DNA of 64,000 nucleotides from Tsukamurella paurometabola (GTDB lineage Bacteria > Actinomycetota > Actinomycetes > Mycobacteriales > Mycobacteriaceae). The translations under genes and the position numbers were made by a program. The stretch covers positions 3,442,850 through 3,506,849 of the forward strand of contig NZ_LR131273.1 of the NCBI RefSeq assembly GCF_900631615.1, in the 5' to 3' direction. The notes under the pieces were generated by a model. The model was given only the letters and a program-made list of their open reading frames with translations, searched no databases and had not been told where the DNA came from. Position 1 is the stretch's first letter; the number at the start of each line of letters is the position of its first letter. Shown here one piece after another: positions 1 to 11,055 of the stretch.

Positions 1-418
1 CGAGCTCGAAGTGCCACCACTCGTTGTCGAAGGTGCGGCACAGGCCCCACCGGTTCCCGGTCGCGTGCAGCCACGACGCGCCCTGCCACGGGCCGACGTC
101 GACGGCTTCGCCGCTGACGTGGGTCGACTCGTCCGGCGGCAGTACCCACCGGCGCGCGGCGGGCGGGGAGCCGTACCGCGCGAGCGCGTCCTCCCACAGC
201 CACTGCTGTTGCGCCCGGGACCGCTTCCCGGACGTGATGCTGAGCACCACCCCGTTCGCGGCGGCCGCCCGGTACGCCGCCGAGTACGCCTCCGCGAGGG
301 CGGGATCGAGGCCGGCGGTGCCGGGCACCGTGTCCGCCGACGCCGCCGGAGCCACCAGCGCGGACGTGGCCACGGCGAGCGCGGCGGAGGTCAGGGAGGC
401 GGTGCGGCGGAGGGACAC
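1..418 (-). CDS. M15-family D-Ala-D-Ala carboxypeptidase (partial)
   Basis: Predicted secreted zinc peptidase acting on peptidoglycan stem peptides (VanY/DacY-like M15 family). The visible 139 codons start with a signal peptide (basic SLRRT, hydrophobic alanine-rich core, cleavage after APAASA). The zinc motif STHVSGEAVDVGP (SxHxxGxAxD) and the second motif EWWHFEL (WHxE) are both present, so the catalytic core is nearly complete; the C-terminus runs off the window edge. The GTG at 418 is chosen because a TAGAGT -10 box sits exactly seven bases upstream, which implies a leaderless transcript. It diverges from rapZ. The family call is firm; the exact substrate is inferred. Confidence 0.85.
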   Translation of the reverse strand, partial: MSLRRTASLTSAALAVATSALVAPAASADTVPGTAGLDPALAEAYSAAYRAAAANGVVLSITSGKRSRAQQQWLWEDALARYGSPPAARRWVLPPDESTHVSGEAVDVGPWQGASWLHATGNRWGLCRTFDNEWWHFEL

Positions 419-425
419 GGGAACG

Positions 426-431
426 ACTCTA
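426..431 (-). promoter_or_regulatory. -10 box (TAGAGT) of the M15 peptidase gene
   Basis: TAGAGT fits TANNNT and ends seven bases before the GTG at 418, so transcription is predicted to start at the start codon itself. Confidence 0.55.
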
Positions 432-492
432 GGCGGTTCGCCGGATGGGAGCACCGGCGGTCGAGACCACCGCGAGAACCGTTCGCGATGGC

Positions 493-498
493 TAGGCT
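493..498 (+). promoter_or_regulatory. -10 box (TAGGCT) upstream of rapZ
   Basis: TAGGCT fits TANNNT and lies 32 bases before the rapZ GTG. This leaves a short leader that carries the AGGAGG ribosome-binding site at about 519-525. Confidence 0.45.
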
Positions 499-530
499 GA
501 AGCCGTACCGACGAGCCAGGAGGAGGGTCC

Positions 531-1460
531 GTGCGCCCGACCGGGAATCCGGACGACCGAGCCGAGGAGCGGACCGTCGGCGAACACCGCAGCGATGGAC
601 CGATGGACGTGCTCCTGGTGACGGGCCTGTCCGGGGCGGGCCGTGGCACCGCGGCCAAGGTGCTCGAGGACCTCGGCTGGTACGTCGCCGACAATCTGCC
701 GCCGGCCCTGATCAGCAACATGGTGGACATCTCGCTCGCCGACGAGTCGCGGATCCACCGCCTGTGCATCGTGACCGACGTGCGCAGTCGCACCTTCACC
801 GGCGACTTCGCGAACATCCGGCGCGAACTGGCGGAGAAGGACATCGAGCCCCGCGTGCTCTTCCTCGACGCGTCCGACGAGACCCTGATCCGCCGGTTCG
901 AGCAGGTGCGGCGCAAACACCCGCTGCAGGGGAGCGGGACACTCGCCGAGGGCATCGCCGCGGAGCGCCGCATCCTGCAGCCCATCCGCTCGACGGCGGA
1001 CCTGGTGCTCGATACCTCCACCCTCTCGGTGGCGCGGCTGCGGGAGACGATCGAGAACTCCTTCCGCACGCTGCGCTCGGGGACGATCACCGTCACCGTC
1101 GAGTCCTTCGGCTTCAAGAACGGCATCCTGCTCGACGCGGACATGGTGCTCGACGTGCGTTTCCTGCCGAACCCGTTCTGGGTGCCCGAGCTGCGCCCGC
1201 TCAACGGGCTCACCGAGGAGGTCTCCGGATACGTGCTGGGGCAGCCCGGCGCCTCCGACTTCCTCGACACGTACGCCCAACTGCTCGACCCGCTCCTCGC
1301 GGGGTACCGGCGCGAGGGCAAGACCTACCTCACCGTGGGCATCGGCTGCACCGGCGGCAAACACCGCAGCGTCGCCATGACCGAAGAGCTGGTGCGCCGG
1401 CTCGCGGGCCGACCCGGCATCGAAGTGCGTGCGGCGCACCGGGATCTGGGGCTCGAATGA
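531..1460 (+). CDS. rapZ: RapZ/YvcJ-family nucleotide-binding protein
   Basis: P-loop ATP/GTP-binding protein of the RapZ (YvcJ) family; in enterobacteria RapZ is an RNA-binding adaptor controlling glmS mRNA turnover, while the actinobacterial role is unsettled. The 309-residue product has a Walker A-like GLSGAGRGTAAK near residues 32-43, the family DNLPP motif, and the C-terminal GIGCTGGKHRS motif. The Walker lysine is replaced by Arg-Gly, which from memory is normal in mycobacterial members. The GTG start has a strong AGGAGG site. The stop overlaps the yvcK start (ATGA), so the two are translationally coupled, as in the conserved rapZ-yvcK-whiA cluster. Confidence 0.93.
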   Translation: MRPTGNPDDRAEERTVGEHRSDGPMDVLLVTGLSGAGRGTAAKVLEDLGWYVADNLPPALISNMVDISLADESRIHRLCIVTDVRSRTFTGDFANIRRELAEKDIEPRVLFLDASDETLIRRFEQVRRKHPLQGSGTLAEGIAAERRILQPIRSTADLVLDTSTLSVARLRETIENSFRTLRSGTITVTVESFGFKNGILLDADMVLDVRFLPNPFWVPELRPLNGLTEEVSGYVLGQPGASDFLDTYAQLLDPLLAGYRREGKTYLTVGIGCTGGKHRSVAMTEELVRRLAGRPGIEVRAAHRDLGLE

Positions 1461-2419
1461 CGGGCCCGAAGATCGCCTCCCTCGGAGGGGGCCACGGACT
1501 GTTCGCGACGCTGCGCGCGGGCCGCGCGCTCGGTGCCGACATCACGGCGATCGTCACCGTCGCCGACGACGGCGGATCCTCGGGCCGGCTCCGCAGTGAG
1601 CTCGGCATCATCCCGCCCGGCGACCTGCGGATGGCGCTCGCGGCGCTCATGCCCGACGACGACCGCGGGGAGTTCTGGGCGGGGATCCTGCAGCACCGCT
1701 TCGGTGGCGGCGGTGCGATGGCCGGCCACCCCGTCGGGAACCTGCTCCTCGCCGGGCTGTGCGAGGTCCTGGGTGACCCGGTCGACGCGTTGGACGCGAT
1801 CGCCGACCGGTTCGGCGTGCAGGGGCGTGTGCTGCCGATGGTGCCGGGGCCCTTGCGGATCGAGGCCGATGTGACCGGACTCGAGGACGACCCGCGGCTG
1901 TCGCGCGTGATCCGGGGACAGGTGGCCGTGGCGGTCACGCCGGGGCAGGTGCGCCGGGTGCGCCTCCTGCCCGCGCATCCGGAGGCGTGCGCCGACGCGG
2001 TCGAGGCGATCATGGCGGCGGACGTCGTGACGCTGGGCCCGGGATCGTGGTTCAGCTCCGTCATCCCGCACGTCCTCGTGCCCGAGCAGGTGGACGCGCT
2101 GCGCCGCACGAACGCCCGGCGGGTGCTGATCCTCAACCTGGCTCCCGAGCCCGAGGAGACCGGGGGCTATTCGCCCGAGCGGCACCTGCACGTGCTGGCC
2201 GCGCACGCGGACGGGCTGCGCTTCGACGACGTCCTGGTCGACGCCCGCACGGTGCCCCCGGGCGCCGAGCGCGAGCACCTCATCCGTGCCACCGCACTGC
2301 TGGGTGCGACGCCCCACTTCGTGGACGTCGGCGTGCCCGGGACGCATCAGCACGACCCCGAGGCACTGGCAGCCGCGATCGCGAAAGTGGCCTACAGTGA
2401 ACTCTCGGACCGCGAATAG
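1457..2419 (+). CDS. yvcK: YvcK/CofD-like gluconeogenesis factor
   Basis: CofD-fold protein that binds UDP-sugars and supports growth and cell-wall synthesis on gluconeogenic carbon sources (known for Bacillus YvcK and mycobacterial CuvA). The 320-residue protein begins IASLGGGHGLFATLR (glycine-rich binding loop), followed by TVADDGGSSGRLR and PPGDLRMALAAL, and has a VTLGPGSWFSSVIPHVLV segment in the second half; all are hallmarks of the family. The ATG overlaps the rapZ stop. whiA follows after 57 bases. No membrane segment, so it is cytoplasmic. Confidence 0.93.
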   Translation: MTGPKIASLGGGHGLFATLRAGRALGADITAIVTVADDGGSSGRLRSELGIIPPGDLRMALAALMPDDDRGEFWAGILQHRFGGGGAMAGHPVGNLLLAGLCEVLGDPVDALDAIADRFGVQGRVLPMVPGPLRIEADVTGLEDDPRLSRVIRGQVAVAVTPGQVRRVRLLPAHPEACADAVEAIMAADVVTLGPGSWFSSVIPHVLVPEQVDALRRTNARRVLILNLAPEPEETGGYSPERHLHVLAAHADGLRFDDVLVDARTVPPGAEREHLIRATALLGATPHFVDVGVPGTHQHDPEALAAAIAKVAYSELSDRE

Positions 2420-2476
2420 CCAACCTTTTCCTTTCCCATCCGATGTAGTCGATATTTTCCCTAGGAGGGTCCAGCT

Positions 2477-3460
2477 GTGGCGCTGACATCCCAGGTCAAG
2501 GACGAGCTGAGCAGGCTCTCCATCACCCAGGTGAGCGCGCGCCGCGCCGAGGTCGCCTCGTTGCTGCGCTTCGCGGGCGGCCTTCACATCCAGGGCGGCC
2601 GGGTGATCGTCGAGGCCGAGGTCGACATGGGGATCACGGCTCGTCGGCTCCGCAAGGAGATCCTCGATCTCTACGGCTACAACTCGGACGTGCACGTGCT
2701 CAGCGCGGGTGGCCTGCGCAAGGCGGCCCGGTACATCGTCCGCGTGGTCAAGGACGGGGAGGCCCTCGCCCGGCAGACGGGGCTGCTCGACATGCGTGGA
2801 CGCCCCGTGGTCGGGCTCCCGTCGCAGATCGTCGGAGGGTCCGTGCATGACGCGGAGGCCGCGTGGCGCGGTGCCTTCCTCGCGCACGGCTCGCTGACCG
2901 AACCGGGTCGTTCGAGTGCGCTCGAGGTCTCCTGCCCCGGCCCCGAGGTCGCGCTCGCCCTCGTCGGGTGTGCGCGTAGGCTCGGTGTGACCGCCAAGGC
3001 CCGCGAGGTGCGCGGTGCCGACCGGGTGGTCGTCCGGGACGGCGAGGCGATCGGTGCTCTGCTCACCCGGATGGGTGCCAACGACACGCGGCTCGTGTGG
3101 GAGGAGCGCCGCATGCGGCGCGAGGTGCGGGCCACCGCGAACCGCCTGGCGAACTTCGATGACGCCAACCTCCGGCGCTCCGCTCGGGCCGCCGTCGCCG
3201 CCGCGGCGCGCGTGGAGCGGGCGCTGGAGATCCTCGGTTCGGACGTGCCCGAGCACCTCGCGCAGGCGGGCTCGCTGCGCGTGCAGCATCGTCAGGCCTC
3301 GCTCGAGGAACTCGGGCAGCTGGCCGACCCGCCCATGACGAAGGACGCCGTCGCGGGGCGGATCCGGCGGCTGCTGTCGATGGCGGATAAGCGCGCCGCC
3401 GCCGACGGGGTGCCGGACACCGAGTCCGCCGTCACGGCCGACATGCTCGACGAGGGCTGA
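2477..3460 (+). CDS. whiA: DNA-binding protein WhiA
   Basis: Sporulation/cell-division regulator family; in Streptomyces WhiA works with WhiB to activate division genes. At 327 residues it has the usual length, with an N-terminal degenerate LAGLIDADG-like region (from VKDELSRL to about residue 220) and a C-terminal helix-turn-helix (about 270-315; [24 protein letters not shown]). The GTG start at 2477 follows AGGAGGGT at 2463-2470. Third gene of the rapZ-yvcK-whiA cluster. In non-sporulating Mycobacteriales the targets are less well known. Confidence 0.94.
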   Translation: MALTSQVKDELSRLSITQVSARRAEVASLLRFAGGLHIQGGRVIVEAEVDMGITARRLRKEILDLYGYNSDVHVLSAGGLRKAARYIVRVVKDGEALARQTGLLDMRGRPVVGLPSQIVGGSVHDAEAAWRGAFLAHGSLTEPGRSSALEVSCPGPEVALALVGCARRLGVTAKAREVRGADRVVVRDGEAIGALLTRMGANDTRLVWEERRMRREVRATANRLANFDDANLRRSARAAVAAAARVERALEILGSDVPEHLAQAGSLRVQHRQASLEELGQLADPPMTKDAVAGRIRRLLSMADKRAAADGVPDTESAVTADMLDEG

Positions 3461-3494
3461 TAAGGACACTGCACTCAGAATCCACGTAAGCGGA

Positions 3495-3500
3495 TAGTAT
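3495..3500 (+). promoter_or_regulatory. -10 box (TAGTAT) of the 3508 membrane protein gene
   Basis: TAGTAT fits TANNNT with exactly seven bases to the GTG at 3508; no Shine-Dalgarno sequence is present, so a leaderless transcript is predicted. Confidence 0.55.
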
Positions 3501-3507
3501 CGTCGGC

Positions 3508-4170
3508 GTGGACGATCCGAGTGGGCAATCCGGCGTCGAGGAGGCCGCGCACGGCGACATCGGCTGGCGCTGGTATCTCGCCCTGGTCCTCGGATTCCTG
3601 ATCCTGGTGGCGATGACCCTCGCTGTTGCGTGGGCTCCTGACCTGCACAGCGCGGCGCAACGGATCCGTGAGCCGGGCGGAATGTGGTTCGGCCGCACCT
3701 GGCCGGGCTGGTTCACCACGAGCGTGTGGTCGGTCACTGCGGTCTTGGCCGTGGTGCAGCTGTTCGCGCTGGCCGTCATCTACGGCCACGCGCTGATGGC
3801 GTCGGTGCGCCGGCTCTACTGGTGTGCGCACCGGCGCCGAGCGGTACGTCGCTGGCGGCCCATCGCGGCCACTGCGGGAATCGGGCTGGTGCGGCGATGG
3901 CTGGCGCTGCGGGCCGGGACCAACGAGCCGACCAAGAGATCGATCCGGCGGCTGTGGTCCGCGCGGACGCCGAGGTGGTTGGGCCGCGGTCTGTTCCTGC
4001 TCGGCTTCGTCGCCACGCTCGGGGCGTGGGTCTCCATGGGCGCTGACCTGACGTCCATGCCCTCGGACCTGTTCATCTTCGTCCTGGTGGCGCACGTGTA
4101 TCTGTCGGACGACCGCGCGCCGAGCGTCTTCGTCTCGCGCACCGTCGGGCGGCACGTGAAAGCCGACTGA
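3508..4170 (+). CDS. Multi-pass membrane protein of unknown function
   Basis: I do not recognise a family. The 220-residue product has an acidic N-terminus (DDPSGQSGVEEA), hydrophobic segments at about 20-43, 68-95, 155-175 and 182-200, and a very basic loop in between ([12 protein letters not shown] and RSIRRLWSARTPRW). The basic loops suggest a cytoplasmic central region. The GTG start follows a -10 box at seven bases. It sits alone between whiA and gap, with a 106-base gap before gap. Confidence 0.7.
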   Translation: MDDPSGQSGVEEAAHGDIGWRWYLALVLGFLILVAMTLAVAWAPDLHSAAQRIREPGGMWFGRTWPGWFTTSVWSVTAVLAVVQLFALAVIYGHALMASVRRLYWCAHRRRAVRRWRPIAATAGIGLVRRWLALRAGTNEPTKRSIRRLWSARTPRWLGRGLFLLGFVATLGAWVSMGADLTSMPSDLFIFVLVAHVYLSDDRAPSVFVSRTVGRHVKAD

Positions 4171-4225
4171 ACGGGCATGATCGGCGCCAAGCGCAGAACT
4201 GGTAATAACCAAGCGGGAGTGGTGA

Positions 4226-5292
<1,067 letters not shown>

Positions 5293-5293
<1 letters not shown>

Positions 5294-6531
5294 TGACCGT
5301 TTCCACTCTTTCCGACCTGCTGTCCGAGGGCGTCGAGGGACGCACCGTACTGGTCCGCAGCGACCTCAACGTGCCGCTCGACGATGCCGGCGCCATCACC
5401 GATCCGGGCCGCATCATCGCCTCGGTGCCCACGCTCAAGGCGCTCGCCGAGGCCGGCGCGAAGGTGATCGTCACCGCACACCTGGGCCGCCCGAAGGGCG
5501 AGGCCGACCCGAAGTTCTCGCTCGCGCCCGTCGCGAAGGAGCTGGGGGAGCGCCTGGGGCGCAACGTCCAACTCGCCGGCGACGTCGTGGGCCAGGACGC
5601 GCTGGCCCGCGCCGAGGGCCTCACCGACGGTGACGTGCTCCTCCTGGAGAACGTGCGGTTCGACCCGCGCGAGACGAGTAAGGACGACGCCGAGCGCGAG
5701 GCGCTCGCGCGGGACCTCGCCGAGCTCGTCGACGTCTCCTCCCACGCCGGCGAGGGCGCATTCGTCTCCGACGGCTTCGGCGTCGTCCATCGGAAGCAGG
5801 CCTCCGTCTTCGACGTCGCGAAGCTGCTCCCGGCGTACGCCGGTGGCCTCGTCGACGCCGAGGTGCGCGTCCTCGCGCAGCTGACCGAGAACCCGTCGCG
5901 GCCCTACGCGGTGGTGCTCGGCGGCTCCAAGGTCTCCGACAAGCTCGGCGTCATCCGCGCGCTCGCGCCCAAGGTCGACACGCTCGTCATCGGCGGCGGC
6001 ATGGCCTTCACCTTCCTCGCCGCGCAGGGTTACTCCGTGGGTGACTCGCTGCTGCAGGAGGACCAGATCGACACGTGCAAGCAGCTGCTCGAGGAGTTCG
6101 GCGACGTCCTGCACCTGCCGATCGACGTCGTGGTGGCCGACGCCTTCGCGGCCGATGCCGCGTCGAAGACCGTCTCCGCCGACGCGATCGAGGACGGCTG
6201 GATGGGACTCGACATCGGCCCCGAGTCCGCGCAGCGCTTCGGCGCTGTGCTGACCCAGGCCAAGACGGTCTTCTGGAACGGCCCCATGGGCGTCTTCGAG
6301 TTCCCCGCCTTCGCGGCCGGCACGAAGGCCGTCGCGGAGTCGGTCATCAGGGCGACCAGCAACGGTGCCTTCACCGTCGTGGGCGGCGGCGACTCGGCCG
6401 CGGCCGTCCGTACCCTGGGGCTCGACGAGGACGGCTTCAGCCACATCTCCACCGGTGGCGGCGCCTCGCTGGAGTACCTGGAGGGCAAGGAGCTCCCCGG
6501 GTTGACGGTGCTCGACAGGGGGGACGCATGA
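5293..6531 (+). CDS. pgk: Phosphoglycerate kinase
   Basis: Transfers phosphate between 1,3-bisphosphoglycerate and ADP. The 412-residue product has the N-terminal [11 protein letters not shown] substrate-binding motif, the HLGRPKGE loop, the [11 protein letters not shown] hinge region and the C-terminal nucleotide loop [11 protein letters not shown]. The ATG overlaps the gap stop by one base, and its own stop overlaps tpiA (ATGA). Full length, no anomaly. Confidence 0.97.
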
Positions 6532-7310
6532 GCCGCAAGCCGCTGATCGCCGGCAACTGGAAGATGAACCTCAACCACCTCGAGGCGATCGCGGTGGTGC
6601 AGAAGCTCGCTTTCGCGTTGCCGGACAAGTACTTCGCTCACGTCGACGTCACGGTGATCCCGCCGTTCACGGACCTGCGCTCGGTGCAGACGGCCGTCGA
6701 CGGCGACGACCTGAAGATCACCTACGGCGCGCAGGACCTCTCGCCGCACGACGCCGGCGCGTACACCGGTGACATCTCCGGTGCGTTCCTCGCGAAGCTC
6801 GGCTGCACCTACGTCGTCGTCGGCCACAGCGAGCGGCGCACGATCCACGGCGAGACCAACGAGATCGTGCTGGCCAAGACGAAGGCCGCGCTGCGTCACG
6901 GCCTGACGCCGATCGTGTGCATCGGCGAGGGGCTGGACGTCCGCGAACAGGGCACGCAGGTCGAGTACAACGTCGAGCAGCTCAAGGGTTCGCTCGCCGG
7001 GCTCACGGCCGAGGAACTGTCCAAGACGGTCATCGCGTACGAGCCCGTTTGGGCGATCGGCACGGGCAAGGTGGCGACCCCGCAGGACGCGCAGGAGGTC
7101 TGCGCCGCGGTCCGTGCCACCGTCGCCGAGCTGGGCGGTGCCGACGTCGCCGCCGGCATTCGGGTGCTCTACGGCGGCTCGGTGTCCAGCAAGAACGTCG
7201 GCGAGCTCGTCGCGCAGCCGGACGTGGACGGCGGTCTCGTGGGCGGCGCCTCACTCAAGCCCGACGAGTTCGCCGCACTCAGCGCCATCGCCGCCGGCGG
7301 ACCGCTCTGA
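6528..7310 (+). CDS. tpiA: Triosephosphate isomerase
   Basis: Interconverts dihydroxyacetone phosphate and glyceraldehyde 3-phosphate. The 260-residue TIM barrel shows the AGNWKMN lysine motif, the catalytic histidine in VVGHSERR, the catalytic glutamate in [12 protein letters not shown] and the phosphate-binding YGGSVSSKN. The start overlaps the pgk stop. Last enzyme of the gap-pgk-tpiA operon. Confidence 0.97.
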   Translation: MSRKPLIAGNWKMNLNHLEAIAVVQKLAFALPDKYFAHVDVTVIPPFTDLRSVQTAVDGDDLKITYGAQDLSPHDAGAYTGDISGAFLAKLGCTYVVVGHSERRTIHGETNEIVLAKTKAALRHGLTPIVCIGEGLDVREQGTQVEYNVEQLKGSLAGLTAEELSKTVIAYEPVWAIGTGKVATPQDAQEVCAAVRATVAELGGADVAAGIRVLYGGSVSSKNVGELVAQPDVDGGLVGGASLKPDEFAALSAIAAGGPL

Positions 7311-7379
7311 ACCGCGGCGACCTGCCGCTGCGGCCCGACGCGCACCGCACGCCCTGAACGACCGACGCCGACCGGAAGG

Positions 7380-7385
7380 TACACT
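7380..7385 (+). promoter_or_regulatory. -10 box (TACACT) of secG
   Basis: TACACT fits TANNNT and lies eight bases before the secG GTG. The only purine-rich stretch (GGAAGG at about 7373) is too far upstream to act as a ribosome-binding site, so leaderless expression of secG is likely. Confidence 0.45.
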
Positions 7386-7393
7386 GGATCCTC

Positions 7394-7639
7394 GTGGAAA
7401 CATTGCAGCTGGTGCTGAAGATCGCCATCCTCGTGCTGAGCCTGCTGCTGGTGGTGCTCGTCCTGCTCCACCGCGGTAAGGGCGGCGGCCTGTCGTCGCT
7501 GTTCGGCGGTGGCGTGCAGTCGTCGCTCTCCGGCTCGTCGGTGGTGGAGAAGAACCTCGACCGGGTGACGATCTTCGTCGGCATCATCTGGACGGTGTGC
7601 ATCGTCGGCGTTACGCTGAGCATCAAGTTGACGTCCTAG
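7394..7639 (+). CDS. secG: Preprotein translocase subunit SecG
   Basis: Small accessory subunit of the SecYEG channel. The 81-residue protein has two membrane segments (about 3-24 and 56-77) joined by a glycine/serine-rich cytoplasmic loop (HRGKGGGLSSLFGGG), the standard SecG topology. The GTG start is supported by a -10 box eight bases upstream. The tpiA-secG-ppc neighbourhood matches that of M. tuberculosis. A long hairpin follows the stop. Confidence 0.93.
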   Translation: METLQLVLKIAILVLSLLLVVLVLLHRGKGGGLSSLFGGGVQSSLSGSSVVEKNLDRVTIFVGIIWTVCIVGVTLSIKLTS

Positions 7640-7658
7640 ACGTCGCCAACGGACGCAA

Positions 7659-7695
7659 CGAGGCGCCCCGGACCCACAGGGTTCGGGGCGCCTCG
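7659..7695 (+). terminator. Rho-independent-type hairpin after secG
   Basis: A perfect 12-bp stem (arms CGAGGCGCCCCG and its complement) is extended by five more pairs, one of them G-U, to a three-base ACA loop. No T-run follows, as is usual in high-GC actinobacteria. It closes the gap-pgk-tpiA-secG unit before ppc. Confidence 0.8.
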
Positions 7696-7781
7696 CCGTT
7701 GGTGGGCTGTGCATCCGGAACAGGTGCGCGCCCATATGGGCGCCGACTCCCATACGACGGGCATACCGCCGTTTGACTGGG

Positions 7782-7787
7782 CATACT
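7782..7787 (+). promoter_or_regulatory. Possible -10 box (CATACT) of ppc
   Basis: CATACT lies exactly seven bases before the ppc ATG. The first base deviates from TANNNT, so the call is weaker than the other leaderless promoters in the window. Confidence 0.3.
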
Positions 7788-7794
7788 GCATATT

Positions 7795-10548
7795 ATGACC
7801 AGTGACCCGGGCCGCGCCGCCACAGAACCACTCCGCGACGACATCCGGCTCCTCGGCGGGATCCTCGGCGACACCATCCGCGAACAGGCCGGGCCGCAGA
7901 TCTTCGACCTCGTCGAGCGGGCCCGGCAGGAATCGTTCGCCGTGCGGCGGTCCGAGCTGGATCGCGAGCAGCTCGCCGCCCTGTTCGCCGACGTCCCCAC
8001 CGCCGAGGCGGTGCCGGTCATCCGCGCCTTCTCACACTTCGCCCTCCTGGCCAACCTCGCCGAGGACCTGCACCGCGAGCGGCGCCGGGCGATTCACGTC
8101 CGGGCGGGCGAGCCGCCGCAGGCCTCGTCGCTGGCGCACACCTACGGGCTGCTGGCGGAGGCCGCGCTCGACGGCACCGAGGTCGCAGCGGCCCTCCGGC
8201 ATGCGCTCGTCGTGCCGGTGATCACCGCGCACCCGACCGAGACGCGGCGCCGCACCGTGTTCGATACCCAGCATCGGATCACCGAGCTCATGCGCTACCG
8301 CGACCGGACCCAGCTGGACCCGCGCGAGGAGGAACAGGTGCAGGTCGGGCTCCGGCGGCAGATCCTCACACTCTGGGACACCGCCCTGGTCCGGCTGGAG
8401 CGGCTGCGCATCCAGGACGAGATCGAGAACGGCCTGCGCTACTTCGACGCCGCCTTCCTCCAGGTGATGCCGGCCATCAACCGCGAGGCACGCACCCGAT
8501 TGCGTGAGCTGTACCCGGGGACCGCCCTGCTGTCCGAGCCGATCGTGCGGCCGGGATCGTGGATCGGCGGCGACCGCGACGGCAATCCCTACGTCACCGC
8601 CGAGGTGGTCACCATGGCGTCGCGGCGGGCCGCTGCGACGGCCATCGGGCATTACCTGCGCGAATTGCTGCAGCTGGAACAGGAACTCGCCCTCAGCTCC
8701 CGTCTCACCACGGTCGCCGACGATCTGCTCGCGCTCGCCGCGTGGGACGACTCGCCCAAACGGGCCGACGAGCCCTACCGGCGCGCTCTGCACGGCATCC
8801 GCGGCCGCCTGTCCGCGACCGCCGACGCCCTCCTGGACGAGCAGCTGGACGCGCGCACGGACATCGGCGCCGAGCCGTACGGCGCACCGTCGGAACTCCT
8901 GGCGGACCTGGGTGTCGTCGATGCCTCGCTCCGAGCCGGAGGGGACGGCCTCATCGCCGACGACCGCCTGCAGGCTCTGCGGGAGGCCGTGAACACCTTC
9001 GGTTTCCACCTCTCCGGCCTCGACATGCGGCAGAACTCCGATGTGCACGAGGAGACGATCGCGGAACTCTTCGCCTGGGCCGGCGTGCACCCCGACTACG
9101 CCTCCCTCGACGAGGACGAACGAGTCCGGCTCCTCACCGCCGAGCTGCGCCTGCGCCGGCCGCTCGTGGGGCCCGGTGCCGAGTTCACGGATCAGACGAC
9201 GAAGGAGCTCGGCGTGCTCCATGCCGCGACGCGCGCCGTGGACTCCCTGGGGGCCGGGGCAGTTCCGAACTACATCATCTCCATGTGCACGTCCGTCTCG
9301 GATCTGCTCGAGGCCGCAGTGCTGCTCAAGGAGGCGGGGCTGCTGCGGCCCGACACCGACGGCGGCGCCGAGTGCCCCGTGAACATCGTGCCGCTCTTCG
9401 AGACCATCGAGGACCTGCAGCAGGGTGCCGCGACGATGCGCGCCGCGCTGGCCGTCCCCGCCTACCGGTCGCTGGTCGACGGCAAGGGCGGGCTGCAGGA
9501 GATCATGCTGGGCTACAGCGATTCCAACAAGGACGGCGGCTACCTCGCCGCCAACTGGGCGCTCTACCGCGCCGAGCTCGACCTCGTCGCGATGGCCCGT
9601 GACACGGGGATCACGTTGCGGCTCTTCCACGGTCGCGGTGGCACCGTCGGGCGCGGCGGCGGGCCGAGCTACGACGCCATCCTCGCCCAGCCGCCGGGCG
9701 CGGTCCGCGGCACGCTGCGGCTCACCGAGCAGGGCGAGATCATCGCCGCCAAGTACGCCGAACCCGCGCTGGCGGTACGGAACCTGGAATCGCTGGTGGC
9801 GGCGACGCTGGAGTCCACGCTGCTCGACGTCGAGGGCCTCGGTGACGAGGCCGAGGATGCCTACGCCGTTCTCGATGAGCTGGCGGCGCTCGCGCGGGAC
9901 GCCTACGGCGACCTCGTGCACCGTACGGACGGCTTCGTCGAGTACTTCAAGACCTCCACGCCCGTCGAGGAGATCGGCTCGCTGAACATCGGTTCGCGGC
10001 CCAGTTCCCGCAAGCAGACGTCGAAGATCTCGGACCTGCGTGCGATTCCCTGGGTGATGGCGTGGTCGCTCTCACGCGTCATGCTTCCCGGGTTCTACGG
10101 CACGGGAACGGCGTTCGAGACATGGATCGGTGGCGACCCGGCACGGCTGGATCGCCTGCGCGAGCTGTACCGGCGGTGGCCCTTCTTCCGTTCGGTGCTC
10201 TCCAACATGGCGCAGGTCCTCGCCAAATCCGACCTCGGATTGGCCGCCCGCTACGCGGATCTCGTACCCGACGTCGCGCTGCGCGAGCGCGTCTTCGGCA
10301 AGATCGCCGACGAGCACCGCCGCACGATCGAGATGTACTACGCGATCACGGAGACCGACGATCTGCTCGCCGACAACCCCGCCCTGAAGCGTTCCGTGTT
10401 CAACCGTTTCCCGTACCTCGAGCCGCTCAACCACCTCCAGGTGGAACTGCTGCGCCGGTACCGCTCGGGTGACGAGGACCCGCTGGTGCAGCGCGGCATT
10501 CTGCTGACCATGAACGGCCTCGCGACCGCGCTGCGCAACTCGGGCTAG
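7795..10548 (+). CDS. ppc: Phosphoenolpyruvate carboxylase
   Basis: Anaplerotic enzyme making oxaloacetate from phosphoenolpyruvate and bicarbonate. The 917-residue protein is full length. Catalytic His146 lies in [12 protein letters not shown], and the second signature [19 protein letters not shown] holds His612. The C-terminus ends in RNSG, matching the family's conserved tail (usually RNTG). It is monocistronic: a terminator precedes it, and the next gene has its own promoter. Confidence 0.97.
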   Translation: MTSDPGRAATEPLRDDIRLLGGILGDTIREQAGPQIFDLVERARQESFAVRRSELDREQLAALFADVPTAEAVPVIRAFSHFALLANLAEDLHRERRRAIHVRAGEPPQASSLAHTYGLLAEAALDGTEVAAALRHALVVPVITAHPTETRRRTVFDTQHRITELMRYRDRTQLDPREEEQVQVGLRRQILTLWDTALVRLERLRIQDEIENGLRYFDAAFLQVMPAINREARTRLRELYPGTALLSEPIVRPGSWIGGDRDGNPYVTAEVVTMASRRAAATAIGHYLRELLQLEQELALSSRLTTVADDLLALAAWDDSPKRADEPYRRALHGIRGRLSATADALLDEQLDARTDIGAEPYGAPSELLADLGVVDASLRAGGDGLIADDRLQALREAVNTFGFHLSGLDMRQNSDVHEETIAELFAWAGVHPDYASLDEDERVRLLTAELRLRRPLVGPGAEFTDQTTKELGVLHAATRAVDSLGAGAVPNYIISMCTSVSDLLEAAVLLKEAGLLRPDTDGGAECPVNIVPLFETIEDLQQGAATMRAALAVPAYRSLVDGKGGLQEIMLGYSDSNKDGGYLAANWALYRAELDLVAMARDTGITLRLFHGRGGTVGRGGGPSYDAILAQPPGAVRGTLRLTEQGEIIAAKYAEPALAVRNLESLVAATLESTLLDVEGLGDEAEDAYAVLDELAALARDAYGDLVHRTDGFVEYFKTSTPVEEIGSLNIGSRPSSRKQTSKISDLRAIPWVMAWSLSRVMLPGFYGTGTAFETWIGGDPARLDRLRELYRRWPFFRSVLSNMAQVLAKSDLGLAARYADLVPDVALRERVFGKIADEHRRTIEMYYAITETDDLLADNPALKRSVFNRFPYLEPLNHLQVELLRRYRSGDEDPLVQRGILLTMNGLATALRNSG

Positions 10549-10589
10549 ATCTCCGTCCCAGGGCGGAGGACGGGGCGGCCGCACGGCGG

Positions 10590-10595
10590 TAGCCT
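10590..10595 (+). promoter_or_regulatory. -10 box (TAGCCT) of the 10603 gene
   Basis: TAGCCT fits TANNNT with seven bases to the ATG at 10603; a leaderless transcript is predicted. Confidence 0.55.
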
Positions 10596-10602
10596 CGGCC
10601 GC

Positions 10603-11046
10603 ATGACTGACGTGGTGGTACAGGACGAACAGGCGACGGTATTGACCTTCCTCGCCGATATGCAGGACGGCCGGGCGGCGGAGGCGGTGGCCGCGTTCGA
10701 CGAGGACGTGGTCTACACGAACGTGGGGCTCGCCACCCTGCGCGGCCGGAACCGCGCGGGCCGGGTGATCCGGCTCCTCGCGCTGCCCGCCCTCGGTTTC
10801 GGCGTCGAGGTCACCTCCATCGCATCCGACGGTGCCGTCGTCCTCACCGAGCGCATCGACGAGCTGCGGGTCGGTCCGCTGCGCGTGCGGTTCTGGGTGT
10901 GTGGCCGGTTCGACGTGCGGGATGGTCGCATCGCGCTGTGGCGGGACTACTTCGACAACCTCGACATCGCTAAGGGCGTCCTGCGCGGCGTGCTCGCGCT
11001 GGCGATCCCCGCCGCACAGCGGAAGATGACGCCCCTGCAGCGCTAG
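10603..11046 (+). CDS. Limonene-1,2-epoxide hydrolase-like protein (EphG type)
   Basis: Small alpha+beta-barrel (NTF2/SnoaL-like) protein of the limonene-epoxide hydrolase family. In the 147-residue product Tyr38, Asn40, Arg84 and Asp86 fall at the same spacing as the known catalytic Tyr-Asn-Arg-Asp set, and WRDYFD (113-118) supplies the last aspartate, either Asp115 or Asp118. M. tuberculosis EphG, which takes cholesterol epoxide, has this architecture; the substrate here is unknown. Its stop is nine bases from the convergent kinase gene, with no obvious terminator between them. Confidence 0.75.
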   Translation: MTDVVVQDEQATVLTFLADMQDGRAAEAVAAFDEDVVYTNVGLATLRGRNRAGRVIRLLALPALGFGVEVTSIASDGAVVLTERIDELRVGPLRVRFWVCGRFDVRDGRIALWRDYFDNLDIAKGVLRGVLALAIPAAQRKMTPLQR

Positions 11047-11055
11047 GCCCTCTCC

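Noticed and set aside
600-680. RapZ Walker A lacking the standard lysine as a sign of a dead enzyme
   Set aside because: GLSGAGRGTAAK is, to my knowledge, the normal form in mycobacterial RapZ, so it is not a lesion.
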